Virus record (IMG/VR): IMGVR_UViG_3300023180_000107 | Span: 1 to 46,863 of that record | Strand: one strand, 5' to 3' | Length of the DNA stretch: 46,863 nt | Source: a virus | Shown: positions 1 through 7,508 of the stretch, in pieces | Layout: each line of letters starts with the position of its first letter | Numbering within the stretch: the stretch's first letter is position 1 | Made by a program: the position numbers and the translations under genes | The notes under the pieces: generated by a model | What the model was told of the DNA's origin: nothing | Databases searched by the model: none | Seen by the model: only the letters and a program-made list of their open reading frames with translations

Positions 1-519
1 CCCAGGTACCTCAATCGTAAATGAGTTTGAGGTAGGATTGTCCTTATCTGTTACGGTAAGAGCAATCGCGCCACTAGACGATGTCACTGACAAAGTCTGA
101 TGACCAAGTGCACTCTGTGCACGTTTGACACGGTTGATGGTGTCAGCATCCAAGGTAAATTCTACCTCGAAATCTTCTAGATCCATTGCTTTACTGATCA
201 TGTTATCGTCTGGTGCAATAAGCATATCAATGTCAGTAAAGAAGTATTTGATTTTAGTACGACCGGTAGAATCACCGATCACTGCATACTTATCTTCGAA
301 CTTAATCTCTGGTTCGTCGACAAGCGATACAACATTAAGGAATTCATTTAGATCATACACACCAAACCGTTCTGGAAATTCAATATCAAGCTTTACACTT
401 GATAGAATATTACGGGCTGGTGCGATAGTGTTAATACGATCACCGGCGTTAAATACCTGATTGGTATTAATACCAGCAAAGTTCTTAAGAACTGATTGTG
501 TATATGGGGATAGTTTCAT
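1..519 (-). CDS. 45: DNA polymerase sliding clamp gp45, partial (C-terminus beyond window)
   Basis: Encodes the first 173 residues of a T4 gp45-type sliding clamp, the trimeric ring that tethers the phage DNA polymerase and also activates late transcription together with the gp55 sigma factor. The N-terminus (MKLSPYTQSVLKNFA, then YDLNEFLNVVSLV around residues 55-67) closely follows the T4 clamp pattern MKLS...LLKNFA / YDLNGFLGILSLV. The frame is open through the left edge, so the stop lies outside. The start is the ATG at 519-517, preceded by an AAAGGTGAG ribosome binding site. It is the last gene of the gp55-47-46-45 replication/recombination group and has its own promoter at 549-577. Confidence 0.93.
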   Translation of the reverse strand, partial: MKLSPYTQSVLKNFAGINTNQVFNAGDRINTIAPARNILSSVKLDIEFPERFGVYDLNEFLNVVSLVDEPEIKFEDKYAVIGDSTGRTKIKYFFTDIDMLIAPDDNMISKAMDLEDFEVEFTLDADTINRVKRAQSALGHQTLSVTSSSGAIALTVTDKDNPTSNSFTIEVPG

Positions 520-548
520 CTCACTCACCTTTGTTTCATTAATAATAC

Positions 549-577
549 ATTATACCGCTTAAGAAGCCATTTGTAAA
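549..577 (-). promoter_or_regulatory. Host-sigma-type promoter for gp45
   Basis: On the minus strand TTTACA (577-572) is followed after exactly 17 bases by TATAAT (554-549), with CGG just before the -10. The -35 lies in the last codons of gp46 and the -10 in the 39-base gap before gp45. The same TTTACA-17-TATAAT layout precedes gp55 and other genes in this window, which supports a functional promoter that lets the clamp be made independently of gp46. Confidence 0.8.
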
Positions 578-2298
578 CCATTATCTCGCAACCTTGAGAA
601 ATTTTTCTCTTTGTAGAATTCCAACTTGTTCTGGAACTTACCATCAAGGATCTCACCCTTGTGTGAAATAACAAATGTATTTGTATCATCTTCTAGACTG
701 TACAGGATCTTCATTAGGTTATCTACACCATCATGGTCCAGTGACGAATCGAATGTTTCATCCAGTACCAATAGGTTGGTAGCAACTGAATTCTTCATCT
801 TAGCAATCATGCGCCATGTGAATAGTAGTGCAAGATCGATACGTTGTTTTTCGCCTTCTGAGAATGAGTCGTACGAGAACGCGTCGCGGTGGCGCGAGCG
901 AATGGTTTCATTGAAGCTTTCGTCTAAGTTAAAGTGTACAAAGAAATCCAGTATCTGTAGGTACTTATTGACCAGATTATTGATAACAGGGATATACTGC
1001 TTAATCACCTTAGTCTTGATACCAGTGTCCTTAAGCATTTCACCCATTACAGTATTATAGGAAAATTCTTCGTTAAGTTTTAGTTTCTCTTCCATCAGGT
1101 TGCTGCGGTCACTGTTCATATCCGAGAGTTCCTGATTGGCTTTACCTAAGTCGCCCTCACGTCCTGTTAGTCTAACGATGTCGTCTTCCAGACTGGAAAT
1201 CGTTTTTTGTAAGCGTTGTATCGTCTGATTGTTAACATGTGTACTCGTCTGTTTATCTTTAATCTCCTGGGATAGGGTATTGAGTTCATCAAGGAGCGTA
1301 GTGAGAGATTCCCCTTCTTCGCTAAGCTTCCGAATTGCCGAGTGTAGTTCCGACGCTTTGTTCTTACCCTCTTGGAGTTTACGACTTCTTGTTTCTTCGG
1401 TAATCTCTTGTTCGCAGGATGGACACGTTTGATTTTCCTCGTAAAATTTTGTATCTCTAACAACGGTTTTAATCTGGGTGTTGAATTGAGCCCGATACTG
1501 AAGTAGGTTCTGTTTTTTATCGTGCGCACCCGCCAAACGACTTGATGTCTCTTCTGCGTGCTTTTCGATGTAACTAGACGCATCACTGTTAATTGACTGA
1601 AGTTTGTTAATCTCTCCATTCGCTTCATCAATCTGTGTCCTCTTCTGAGCAATCTCTTCTTCGTTCATTGCTGTAATGTCACGAATATATTTCTTTTGAG
1701 AATCAATACGATTTTTAAGCAATTCTAATTGGTGATCTTTATCCTTTAATGTTTCCTTTAGAATAGATTGCTTCTCTTTGATTAGTGTGTTCATCTTCGA
1801 GAATACGTTAATGTCCAGTAGATCTTCAATAACGTCACGTCGATGTTGTGCTGGTAGTTGCATGAAAGGAACAAAGCTGCTACTACCTAGCACAACAATT
1901 TGGTGAAATGACTTGTGATTCAGCTTCAGGATGTTTTGCTCAAGAATCTTTTGGTATTCTTTTGCATGTGAGTCCTGATTGAGTAACGTACCATTCTTCC
2001 AAATTTCAAAGACCTGGGGCTTAATACCACGTACAACTTTAAACTGTGATTTACCAACAATAAATTCTACTTCAACCGAACAATTCTTTTGGTTGATAGT
2101 GTTTACCAGTTGTGGCTTATTAATATTTCTATGTGGTTTACCGAAGAGCGCAAATGATAGTGCATCGAGCATAGTCGATTTACCTGCACCATTTTGACCA
2201 ACAATAAGAGTAGATTTAGTTTTTGTTAAATGGACTTCTGTCCAGTTATCACCGGTGGAAAGAAAGTTCTTCCAACGGAGGGTTTCAAACTTAATCAT
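559..2298 (-). CDS. 46: Recombination endonuclease subunit gp46 (Rad50/SMC-type ATPase)
   Basis: A 579-residue Rad50-like ATPase, partner of gp47 in the nuclease that resects DNA ends for recombination-dependent replication and helps degrade host DNA. Visible parts in order: Walker A GQNGAGKST at 34-42, a Q-loop region near 130-140 (QIVVLGSS), a first coiled-coil arm about 165-285, a zinc-hook CPSC at 292-295, a second arm to about 410, the ABC signature SFSEGEKQR at 478-486, Walker B NLLVLDE at 508-514, and a switch histidine in ISHK at 544-547. The length is close to T4 gp46 (560). In T4-like phages gp46 normally follows gp47 closely; here a radical SAM gene separates them. The start ATG is 27 bases after the end of that gene. 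Confidence 0.97.
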   Translation of the reverse strand: MIKFETLRWKNFLSTGDNWTEVHLTKTKSTLIVGQNGAGKSTMLDALSFALFGKPHRNINKPQLVNTINQKNCSVEVEFIVGKSQFKVVRGIKPQVFEIWKNGTLLNQDSHAKEYQKILEQNILKLNHKSFHQIVVLGSSSFVPFMQLPAQHRRDVIEDLLDINVFSKMNTLIKEKQSILKETLKDKDHQLELLKNRIDSQKKYIRDITAMNEEEIAQKRTQIDEANGEINKLQSINSDASSYIEKHAEETSSRLAGAHDKKQNLLQYRAQFNTQIKTVVRDTKFYEENQTCPSCEQEITEETRSRKLQEGKNKASELHSAIRKLSEEGESLTTLLDELNTLSQEIKDKQTSTHVNNQTIQRLQKTISSLEDDIVRLTGREGDLGKANQELSDMNSDRSNLMEEKLKLNEEFSYNTVMGEMLKDTGIKTKVIKQYIPVINNLVNKYLQILDFFVHFNLDESFNETIRSRHRDAFSYDSFSEGEKQRIDLALLFTWRMIAKMKNSVATNLLVLDETFDSSLDHDGVDNLMKILYSLEDDTNTFVISHKGEILDGKFQNKLEFYKEKNFSRLRDNGLQMAS

Positions 2299-2325
2299 GA
2301 ATTCCTCACTTCATAATGTATAGTA

Positions 2326-3810
2326 TTATATATACCCGAGCTCACGTTCTTTTCTACGATAAGTGAGTCTTTGTTTACCCGTACTAAAAAGGCCTGGACC
2401 ACCATATTCTGTTTCCAGCGAATCCTGAAGCTCTAAAAATTCAAGCTGTCTTCTTTTTCGTACACGTTCGGTGTTTCCTCGCCACTCCCAGTCCCAGAAA
2501 CCACCAGTCAGTTCAGACTTATATTTTTGATAGGCTTTTTCATCTCTACTCATACCAAAAGTAGATACGGGAAGTACACGAATTAGTGGGCTATACCCGT
2601 CTTTATACATACGCCGAAGACTATCTAGATTTATCTCGTGATCTTCTTCTGTTTCAGTCGGATAACCAAATAAGATATTAATCCAGGTTGGGATCTTATA
2701 TTTTTTTATCATATTCATTGTATACCAATAATCATCGTTTGTAAACCCCTTTTCCATATCTTCTCTGACTTTTTGTGAAAAAGATTCTACACCGATCTCA
2801 AGAAGAGCAGGGTTAGCCTTTGAGGTTAACTCCCAGTCTTCAGGGGTCATTTGTCTTTCACTACGAATAATAAATTGGCTATGCCATCTTAGTCCTTCTG
2901 CTCTTGGATCCGATGATATTATTTTCATTAATTCTCTGTAGGTTTTCATACTACCATTTATAAGAGAATCATTGAAATGTATAAGAGTTCGGTTGTACTT
3001 TTCTTTGTACATAACCATTTCCTCAAAGATCTTTTCTGAGGATCTAAACCTGTACTTAGGCCAAAGTCTATTTACATCACAAAAGTCACAGTTTCGTACA
3101 CATCCACGGGATCCAGTTACATGAGCAACGCCACCTTTAAATCCTGTATCAATCTCTTCTTCCTTGTATAAAGACCAATCAATATCATCATAATTAGGTA
3201 ACATCATCTGATCTAGATCGTGTAATTGACCAGGTATTAGAGAATCGATACCAGGATATTTCATATTACCTTTCATTAATTCAATTAAAGAGTTTTCTGC
3301 ATCACCAAAGATCCAATGATCAATTAAACCTAATTCCTTATACACTTTACAAGATGAAGCTTCAATACCTGTCCCACCAAGTACTATTTTAGCATCAGGT
3401 ATATTCTTTCTGATACGTTCACACATATAGACTGCAAAAGAGCTTGATGTCCTCCAAGCTAAAAGACTCAGGCCGATCCATTTAGGTTTTAATTCTTTTA
3501 ATTCAAAAATCCATCCATCAATAGCATCCCGGTATTTTTTAGTAAATTTTCTAAAATTTATAAAATTTCTATCCCCATAAGGCTTCCTGGAATAACTATT
3601 CCATATATTTTCTCCATTCTCCGTACCTGCAACAGTACCAGAAATATATCCTTCCTTTTCATCCTCATCAAGAGCATTATAAAGACTTACGTTCCAATCT
3701 AGAATTTTTGCAGTAAAACCTGCAGCCTCAAGATGTGACTTTAAAACACCAACCCCGCTGGTTGGTGCTGTTGGTAATACCTTAGGTAATATGCAGAGTA
3801 CAAAGTCCAT
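2326..3810 (-). CDS. B12-binding-type radical SAM protein inserted between gp47 and gp46
   Basis: A 494-residue protein with the architecture of cobalamin-binding radical SAM enzymes. An N-terminal Rossmann-like region (about 1-180, with GVGVLKSHLEAAGF at 19-32 and KIVLGGTGIE at 141-150) precedes a radical SAM core whose [4Fe-4S] cysteines are C237, C241 and C244 (CVRNCDFC, the canonical CX3CX2C). The core continues to about 430 (GVESFSQKVREDMEKGF, then INILFGYPTETEEDHE). I see no DxHxxG cobalamin ligand motif, so actual B12 binding is uncertain. The substrate is unknown. Its ATG overlaps the gp47 stop by one base (TAATG), so it is translationally coupled to the nuclease operon. The gene looks more A+T-rich than gp46 and gp47, which suggests later acquisition. 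Confidence 0.88.
   Translation of the reverse strand: MDFVLCILPKVLPTAPTSGVGVLKSHLEAAGFTAKILDWNVSLYNALDEDEKEGYISGTVAGTENGENIWNSYSRKPYGDRNFINFRKFTKKYRDAIDGWIFELKELKPKWIGLSLLAWRTSSSFAVYMCERIRKNIPDAKIVLGGTGIEASSCKVYKELGLIDHWIFGDAENSLIELMKGNMKYPGIDSLIPGQLHDLDQMMLPNYDDIDWSLYKEEEIDTGFKGGVAHVTGSRGCVRNCDFCDVNRLWPKYRFRSSEKIFEEMVMYKEKYNRTLIHFNDSLINGSMKTYRELMKIISSDPRAEGLRWHSQFIIRSERQMTPEDWELTSKANPALLEIGVESFSQKVREDMEKGFTNDDYWYTMNMIKKYKIPTWINILFGYPTETEEDHEINLDSLRRMYKDGYSPLIRVLPVSTFGMSRDEKAYQKYKSELTGGFWDWEWRGNTERVRKRRQLEFLELQDSLETEYGGPGLFSTGKQRLTYRRKERELGYI
2717..2745 (-). promoter_or_regulatory. Possible internal promoter upstream of gp46
   Basis: Inside the radical SAM gene, GGGGTTTACA is followed by 17 bases and TACAAT on the minus strand (TTTACA 2745-2740, TACAAT 2722-2717). 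Spacing and the G run before TTTACA match other promoters in this window. It lies about 420 bases before gp46 and could supply gp46 when the inserted gene separates it from the upstream promoter. It is within coding sequence, so chance is possible. Confidence 0.35.
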
Positions 3811-4877
3811 TAAGCGACCTCAAGAGTCTGGGCCTCGGTAAGTAAATTTCTCATATAAATTTTAATACGTTCTTTGTCAAGATCTGTATCTACTGCATCG
3901 ACATAATTATCTAATAGTTCCGCAGTGTCTTCCACCGAAATGTTTTCATCTTCTACGTTTTCACCTAAGAACTCATTAAAGTTCTCGGCAATCTTTAGTT
4001 CATGAATTGGTCTAGACTGAATAGCATCGATGAACTTATCGAACATATACAGATCAGTTTTATTTATAACTACAACCTTAACAAACTTGTTATCTAAGTG
4101 CTGGTTATACTGTAGATAATCCATATAGTCGTGTTTAGTATCATCATAGACGATTTTTTCATATAACGTATTTGGATTCGGAATAGCAGTAATATCACGA
4201 CGTTCAGTGTTAATGATATGGAATGACTTTGGATCATGTGCATCATTCCAAAAGAATTCCATCTGGGAACCAAGATACAAGATATTATCTTTTTCTGATT
4301 TGGTATGAAAGTGTCCAGATATAACCTGTTCAAAACGGGAGAATAGTTTATGATCTAAGCCATGTGGCGATACTACCCCTTTCATGACTTCGAAGCCTTG
4401 TAGCTCTAAGTGACCACCAAGCCAATCTGCCTTACACGTTTTAATGAACTCAAGAGAGCGGTCGTAGTTCTCTGCGCAGATCCAAGGTAGTAGTGCTAAC
4501 TTAAATCCGTCGTAGTTTACTACAGTAGGTTCCATATGAATAGTAACCTCATTCATATAGTGACCAAGAAGCTCTTTCAAACTATTCAGATCATTTGTAT
4601 TTTTATAGAAGGTGTCGTGGTTACCTGGAATAACATCCATGTGCATACCGTACTCACGTAGCTTAGCCAAGAATGTTTTACGGTATCGATGGAGTGACTT
4701 AAAGTTAATAAACTTACGGTTATCGAATACATCACCAAGATGTACAATACGTTTAATCCCCATATCCAATAAGGTTGGGAAAAAGACCTCATTATAAAAT
4801 CTCTCTTCATTATCATGAAAGATGTCAGAAGAGTTACGGATACCGCAATGGGTATCGTTCAAGACAGCAATTTGCAT
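3810..4877 (-). CDS. 47: Recombination endonuclease subunit gp47 (Mre11-type metallophosphoesterase)
   Basis: A 355-residue Mre11/SbcD-like nuclease subunit, partner of gp46. The binuclear metal-site motifs of the calcineurin-like phosphoesterase fold are in order: NDTH at 7-10, LGDVFDNR at 47-54, PGNHD at 84-88, GGHLE near 175, and SGHFHTKS near 208. The length matches T4 gp47 (339). It starts on a TAATG one-base overlap with the gp55 stop and ends on a TAATG overlap with the radical SAM start, so gp55, gp47 and the radical SAM gene form one coupled operon. No missing catalytic residue was noticed. Confidence 0.96.
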   Translation of the reverse strand: MQIAVLNDTHCGIRNSSDIFHDNEERFYNEVFFPTLLDMGIKRIVHLGDVFDNRKFINFKSLHRYRKTFLAKLREYGMHMDVIPGNHDTFYKNTNDLNSLKELLGHYMNEVTIHMEPTVVNYDGFKLALLPWICAENYDRSLEFIKTCKADWLGGHLELQGFEVMKGVVSPHGLDHKLFSRFEQVISGHFHTKSEKDNILYLGSQMEFFWNDAHDPKSFHIINTERRDITAIPNPNTLYEKIVYDDTKHDYMDYLQYNQHLDNKFVKVVVINKTDLYMFDKFIDAIQSRPIHELKIAENFNEFLGENVEDENISVEDTAELLDNYVDAVDTDLDKERIKIYMRNLLTEAQTLEVA

Positions 4878-5473
4878 TAAGAGAATATCTCCCCAAGATC
4901 AGAGTCAGTAGAAGAAGCACGAGGTTTACGTTTCTTCTTCTTTTCTTCTTTTTCAATAGCATCATAATAAGCATCACGATTCCTTACCTGATCAATCTTT
5001 ACACGAAGTGAATCAACATACTGATGTGCTGCAGCAAGGGATGCTTCGTCTACCTGATCAGATACGGCAAAGTCTTCAAAAGGTGATTGACTAATATATT
5101 TCATTTTAATATCTTGCTGTCGCTTTTCTTTTTCAATACGACGAAGAAAAGCATACCAGGATATCTGTGTAAAATAGGCAAAGGCATTAGGATTACCAGT
5201 GCGTGTAGCAGCATTAATATTGTAGTTTTTAATAGCCTTTAGACAATTCTCTACTGCATCCATAACCATTTCATCTCGGTAGGTATATCGAATAAAGTTA
5301 GCCTTATGGGATAGACCTTCAGCAATTTTCATAAACGACATAGCAATATAGTCCGGTACCTTTGGTGGTTCTGTACCAGAATTTTCTGCATCGTTTACTT
5401 CTTTTACATAGTCAACCACTGCGTGAGAAAATTGTTTGTTATTTACATAATGTGGCTTTTCTGATGGTTTCAT
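4877..5473 (-). CDS. 55: Late-transcription sigma factor gp55
   Basis: A 198-residue protein with the conserved pattern of T4 gp55, the minimal sigma factor that directs host RNA polymerase to TATAAATA late promoters. The N-terminus has YVNNKQFSHAVVDY (T4: YVNNKELLQAIIDW), followed by IAEGLSHKANFIRYTYRDEMVMDAVE and NPNAFAYFTQISWYAFLRRIEKEKR, which resembles a reduced sigma region 2. The C-terminus ends DLGEIFS after a lysine-rich linker; in T4 the equivalent C-terminal hydrophobic tail binds the gp45 clamp, so this is probably the clamp-binding motif. The gene starts at ATG 5473 after a GGTG-type ribosome binding site and is driven by a strong-looking promoter at 5500-5528. Confidence 0.93.
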   Translation of the reverse strand: MKPSEKPHYVNNKQFSHAVVDYVKEVNDAENSGTEPPKVPDYIAMSFMKIAEGLSHKANFIRYTYRDEMVMDAVENCLKAIKNYNINAATRTGNPNAFAYFTQISWYAFLRRIEKEKRQQDIKMKYISQSPFEDFAVSDQVDEASLAAAHQYVDSLRVKIDQVRNRDAYYDAIEKEEKKKKRKPRASSTDSDLGEIFS

Positions 5474-5499
5474 TTACATTCACCTTTTATATAGCTTAT

Positions 5500-5528
5500 A
5501 TTATACCGTAGAAAAAAAGTTTTGTAAA
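5500..5528 (-). promoter_or_regulatory. Host-sigma-type promoter for the gp55-gp47-radical SAM operon
   Basis: TTTACA (5528-5523), 17 bases, TATAAT (5505-5500) on the minus strand, with CGG before the -10. The predicted start of transcription is about 20 bases before the gp55 ATG. It lies back to back with a plus-strand promoter of the same sequence class at 5544-5572. Confidence 0.8.
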
Positions 5529-5543
5529 CATCTTTTTTGGGGG

Positions 5544-5572
5544 TTTACAGATCATAAGTTTTTCGGTATAAT
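5544..5572 (+). promoter_or_regulatory. Divergent plus-strand promoter pointing antisense into the uvsW operon
   Basis: GGGGGTTTACA (TTTACA 5544-5549), 17 bases, TATAAT (5567-5572) on the plus strand, with TCGG before the -10. Both boxes match the promoters of gp45 and gp55 base for base. There is no conventional plus-strand gene downstream before 7509. A transcript would start near 5579 and run antisense to the 119-residue gene and uvsW. The G run before TTTACA is shared with the plus-strand promoters at 9438 and 29067. Confidence 0.65.
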
Positions 5573-5602
5573 AAGATGTCAATCTTAGGCAGGGATAAAG
5601 TA

Positions 5603-5962
5603 CTAGTGATACCTGGGCCTAAACTTAAGAACGTTCGGTTGATCTGAATCGATATCATTAGATACTTCTTTCCGTACCATTTTCATATGAGCTTTATATT
5701 GTTTAAATATTTCCGCGGCAGGAGTAGTAATTGATGTAATGTTATTACCATTTAAAGTGATAAGCTGTTCTTCGTCATGAATATACATCATATATGGTCT
5801 AAACGTATAAAATCGAATAGCCTCTTCAATATCTTCATGCATAGCTAATTCCACCGCAGATCGTATAACCATCGTTTGGTCATCTGTTTTTTCATCTGGC
5901 CAATAGACTATTTCACAGATAATTTCTTCACCGCTAATTAACTTTAATTGTTTGTAACTCAT
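5603..5962 (-). CDS. Small conserved-looking protein between uvsW and gp55, function unknown
   Basis: A 119-residue protein not recognised with certainty. It opens with MSYKQLKLISGEEIICEIVYW, a beta-rich pattern resembling the small Sm-like-fold proteins of phages (a short barrel starting with a KLISGEE-type strand), followed by VELAMHEDIEEAIRFYTFRPYMMYIHDEEQLITLNGNNITSI. The C-terminus is basic and polar. Its ATG overlaps the uvsW stop by four bases (ATGA), so it is translationally coupled to the helicase. A role in recombination or RNA handling is only suggested by position. The plus-strand promoter at 5544 would produce RNA antisense to its 3' end. Confidence 0.75.
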   Translation of the reverse strand: MSYKQLKLISGEEIICEIVYWPDEKTDDQTMVIRSAVELAMHEDIEEAIRFYTFRPYMMYIHDEEQLITLNGNNITSITTPAAEIFKQYKAHMKMVRKEVSNDIDSDQPNVLKFRPRYH

Positions 5963-7449
5963 ATATCTACCTCAAAAATTTTATATGGAAATTCCTCTTT
6001 AACATACATCCGGATTCTTTCAGCACTATGTTCTAGTGTATAATTTTTTCTGAGCTTCCAATGTAGATCATCAGCTACGTCGTACAGTACTGTATCACGA
6101 TCATTATCTGACTTTCTTAATCCCCTACCAATTGATTGCAGGACTCTGATTTGTGATTTAGAAGGGGATGCAAAGATAACATTATGTAGATTACGAATAT
6201 TGATACCAGTAGAGAAAGTTCCAAGGCTCGCGACGATGATAGCATCTTTTTGTCCTTCTACTATTCTACGGATCGCTTCACGATCTGACGTTTCTGTTTC
6301 CCCTGATACAAAGAATACTTTTCTTCGTTCATGTGCTCTATCTCTAATGAGTTCGAATAACGGTTTTCCGTGTTTATCAACGTATTGAAATAGAACAAGG
6401 GTGTTCCCATCGAGACCCAAAGCAAGGTTACGAATAAAATTATTGCGTCGTTCATACTTAACAATGTAATCAATTTCTTCCTGATAGGTTCGTTTGCCAA
6501 AATCTTTTCGTATCTCTTCAGAGTACTTTAACAACAACACATTGATTTTTAACTTTGCAAGAGTATCTTCATCCTGCAGCTTTTTTGTTGTTGTTACATT
6601 ATATATCTTCCCAAATAAACCTTGTAATACGAGCTCATGTGTTTGTGATCCATCAAGCGTACCTGTGGTGCCAAACCTATATTCAGCCTCTGTACATTTA
6701 TTCATTAATGTAGTAAGTGACTTAGATTTAAATCCATGACACTCATCACCAATAACCATACCAAATTGTTGGAACCAAGATGGCTGTAACTTATAAATTG
6801 ATTGCCATGTTGATATAATAATACGCTTATCTGTGTCTTTATCCCGACCAGAATAAATCCTATGACAATCTTCATTATTACCGTAGTCACCAAAGTCATT
6901 GTACATCTGTTCGACGAGAGATGTGGTAGGCACAACAATCAGTGCTTTCTGATGTTCATCAATCATATCTAAATAGTAACGAACAAAAGCATAGATGATA
7001 AGAGACTTACCAGAACCAGTTGGGGAGATCAATACACCTCGTTTTTTATATAATCCATGACAGAATGCATCGAACTGATAATCACGTATATCAATTGGAT
7101 TACCACGTGATTGCAAATTTAGATCTTTAATATATTGATAGATCTCATCCGGATTAATAGGATTCAGTACTTCTGGCAATCCGTAATGATCATCCAATAT
7201 AGGCTCAATCGTATAATTCCGGGGTTTAGCAAATTCTTTTAGGAACGGATATAGCCCAACAGGCAGTGTCATCTGTGTGATATTAAACAGACGAATCTTA
7301 CCATCCCATACCCTATTCTTATATGCAGGCATAAATTTATAACCAGGGACAAAGAAAGAAAAGAAATCACTTAGCTCATTAGCAATACCGTAATCGCAAC
7401 CGATTTGTAGCATTGAATGGTTCTGCATTTTTACTTTAATATTTTCCAT
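5959..7449 (-). CDS. uvsW: UvsW RNA-DNA/DNA helicase
   Basis: A 496-residue superfamily 2 helicase of the T4 UvsW type, which unwinds R-loops and branched DNA and helps switch from origin- to recombination-dependent replication. An N-terminal domain (about 1-115) is followed by the Q-motif region RDYQFDAF at 122-129, Walker A SPTGSGKS at 142-149, the DECH box at 235-238 (motif II), STW near 213, TGTLDG after motif II (motif III region), and motif VI SIGRGLRKSD near 447. The start ATG at 7449 sits just downstream of a possible promoter (7456-7484). It is followed by the coupled 119-residue gene. Confidence 0.95.
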   Translation of the reverse strand: MENIKVKMQNHSMLQIGCDYGIANELSDFFSFFVPGYKFMPAYKNRVWDGKIRLFNITQMTLPVGLYPFLKEFAKPRNYTIEPILDDHYGLPEVLNPINPDEIYQYIKDLNLQSRGNPIDIRDYQFDAFCHGLYKKRGVLISPTGSGKSLIIYAFVRYYLDMIDEHQKALIVVPTTSLVEQMYNDFGDYGNNEDCHRIYSGRDKDTDKRIIISTWQSIYKLQPSWFQQFGMVIGDECHGFKSKSLTTLMNKCTEAEYRFGTTGTLDGSQTHELVLQGLFGKIYNVTTTKKLQDEDTLAKLKINVLLLKYSEEIRKDFGKRTYQEEIDYIVKYERRNNFIRNLALGLDGNTLVLFQYVDKHGKPLFELIRDRAHERRKVFFVSGETETSDREAIRRIVEGQKDAIIVASLGTFSTGINIRNLHNVIFASPSKSQIRVLQSIGRGLRKSDNDRDTVLYDVADDLHWKLRKNYTLEHSAERIRMYVKEEFPYKIFEVDI

Positions 7450-7455
7450 CTTGAG

Positions 7456-7484
7456 TATCTATAACGTATAAATAGCACTGTAAA
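7456..7484 (-). promoter_or_regulatory. Probable promoter for uvsW
   Basis: On the minus strand TTTACA (7484-7479) is followed after 17 bases by TAGATA (7461-7456), a weaker -10 than elsewhere; a 15-base spacing to TATAGA is an alternative. It overlaps the plus-strand late promoter at 7467-7474, so uvsW and the plus-strand gene at 7509 diverge from one 59-base gap. Confidence 0.45.
7467..7474 (+). promoter_or_regulatory. T4-type late promoter (TATAAATA) for the plus-strand gene at 7509
   Basis: TATAAATA on the plus strand, 34 bases before the ATG at 7509, inside the gap between divergent genes. Position and sequence match the gp55-type late promoter found before the structural genes. Confidence 0.65.
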
Positions 7485-7508
7485 TTAGATTCCATCGGAG
7501 AAATTTGA

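Noticed and set aside
626-1060. Plus-strand open frame of 144 codons opposite gp46
   Set aside because: gp46 on the minus strand has every expected motif in this stretch, and the plus frame has no family resemblance or ribosome binding site.
4071-4078. TATAAATA on the minus strand inside gp47; also 36504-36511 (minus) and 18114-18121 (plus, antisense to gp17)
   Set aside because: Inside coding sequence and not placed before a gene start; a handful of such octamers is expected by chance in 47 kb of A+T-rich DNA.
5587-5620. Imperfect hairpin after the plus-strand promoter at 5544 as a terminator
   Set aside because: Only about seven pairs with a bulge and an 18-base loop, and no T run follows; not convincing as a terminator.
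5576-5647. A 23-codon plus-strand frame just after the promoter at 5544
   Set aside because: Too short and without a ribosome binding site to list as a gene; it is mentioned only as part of the antisense-transcript finding.
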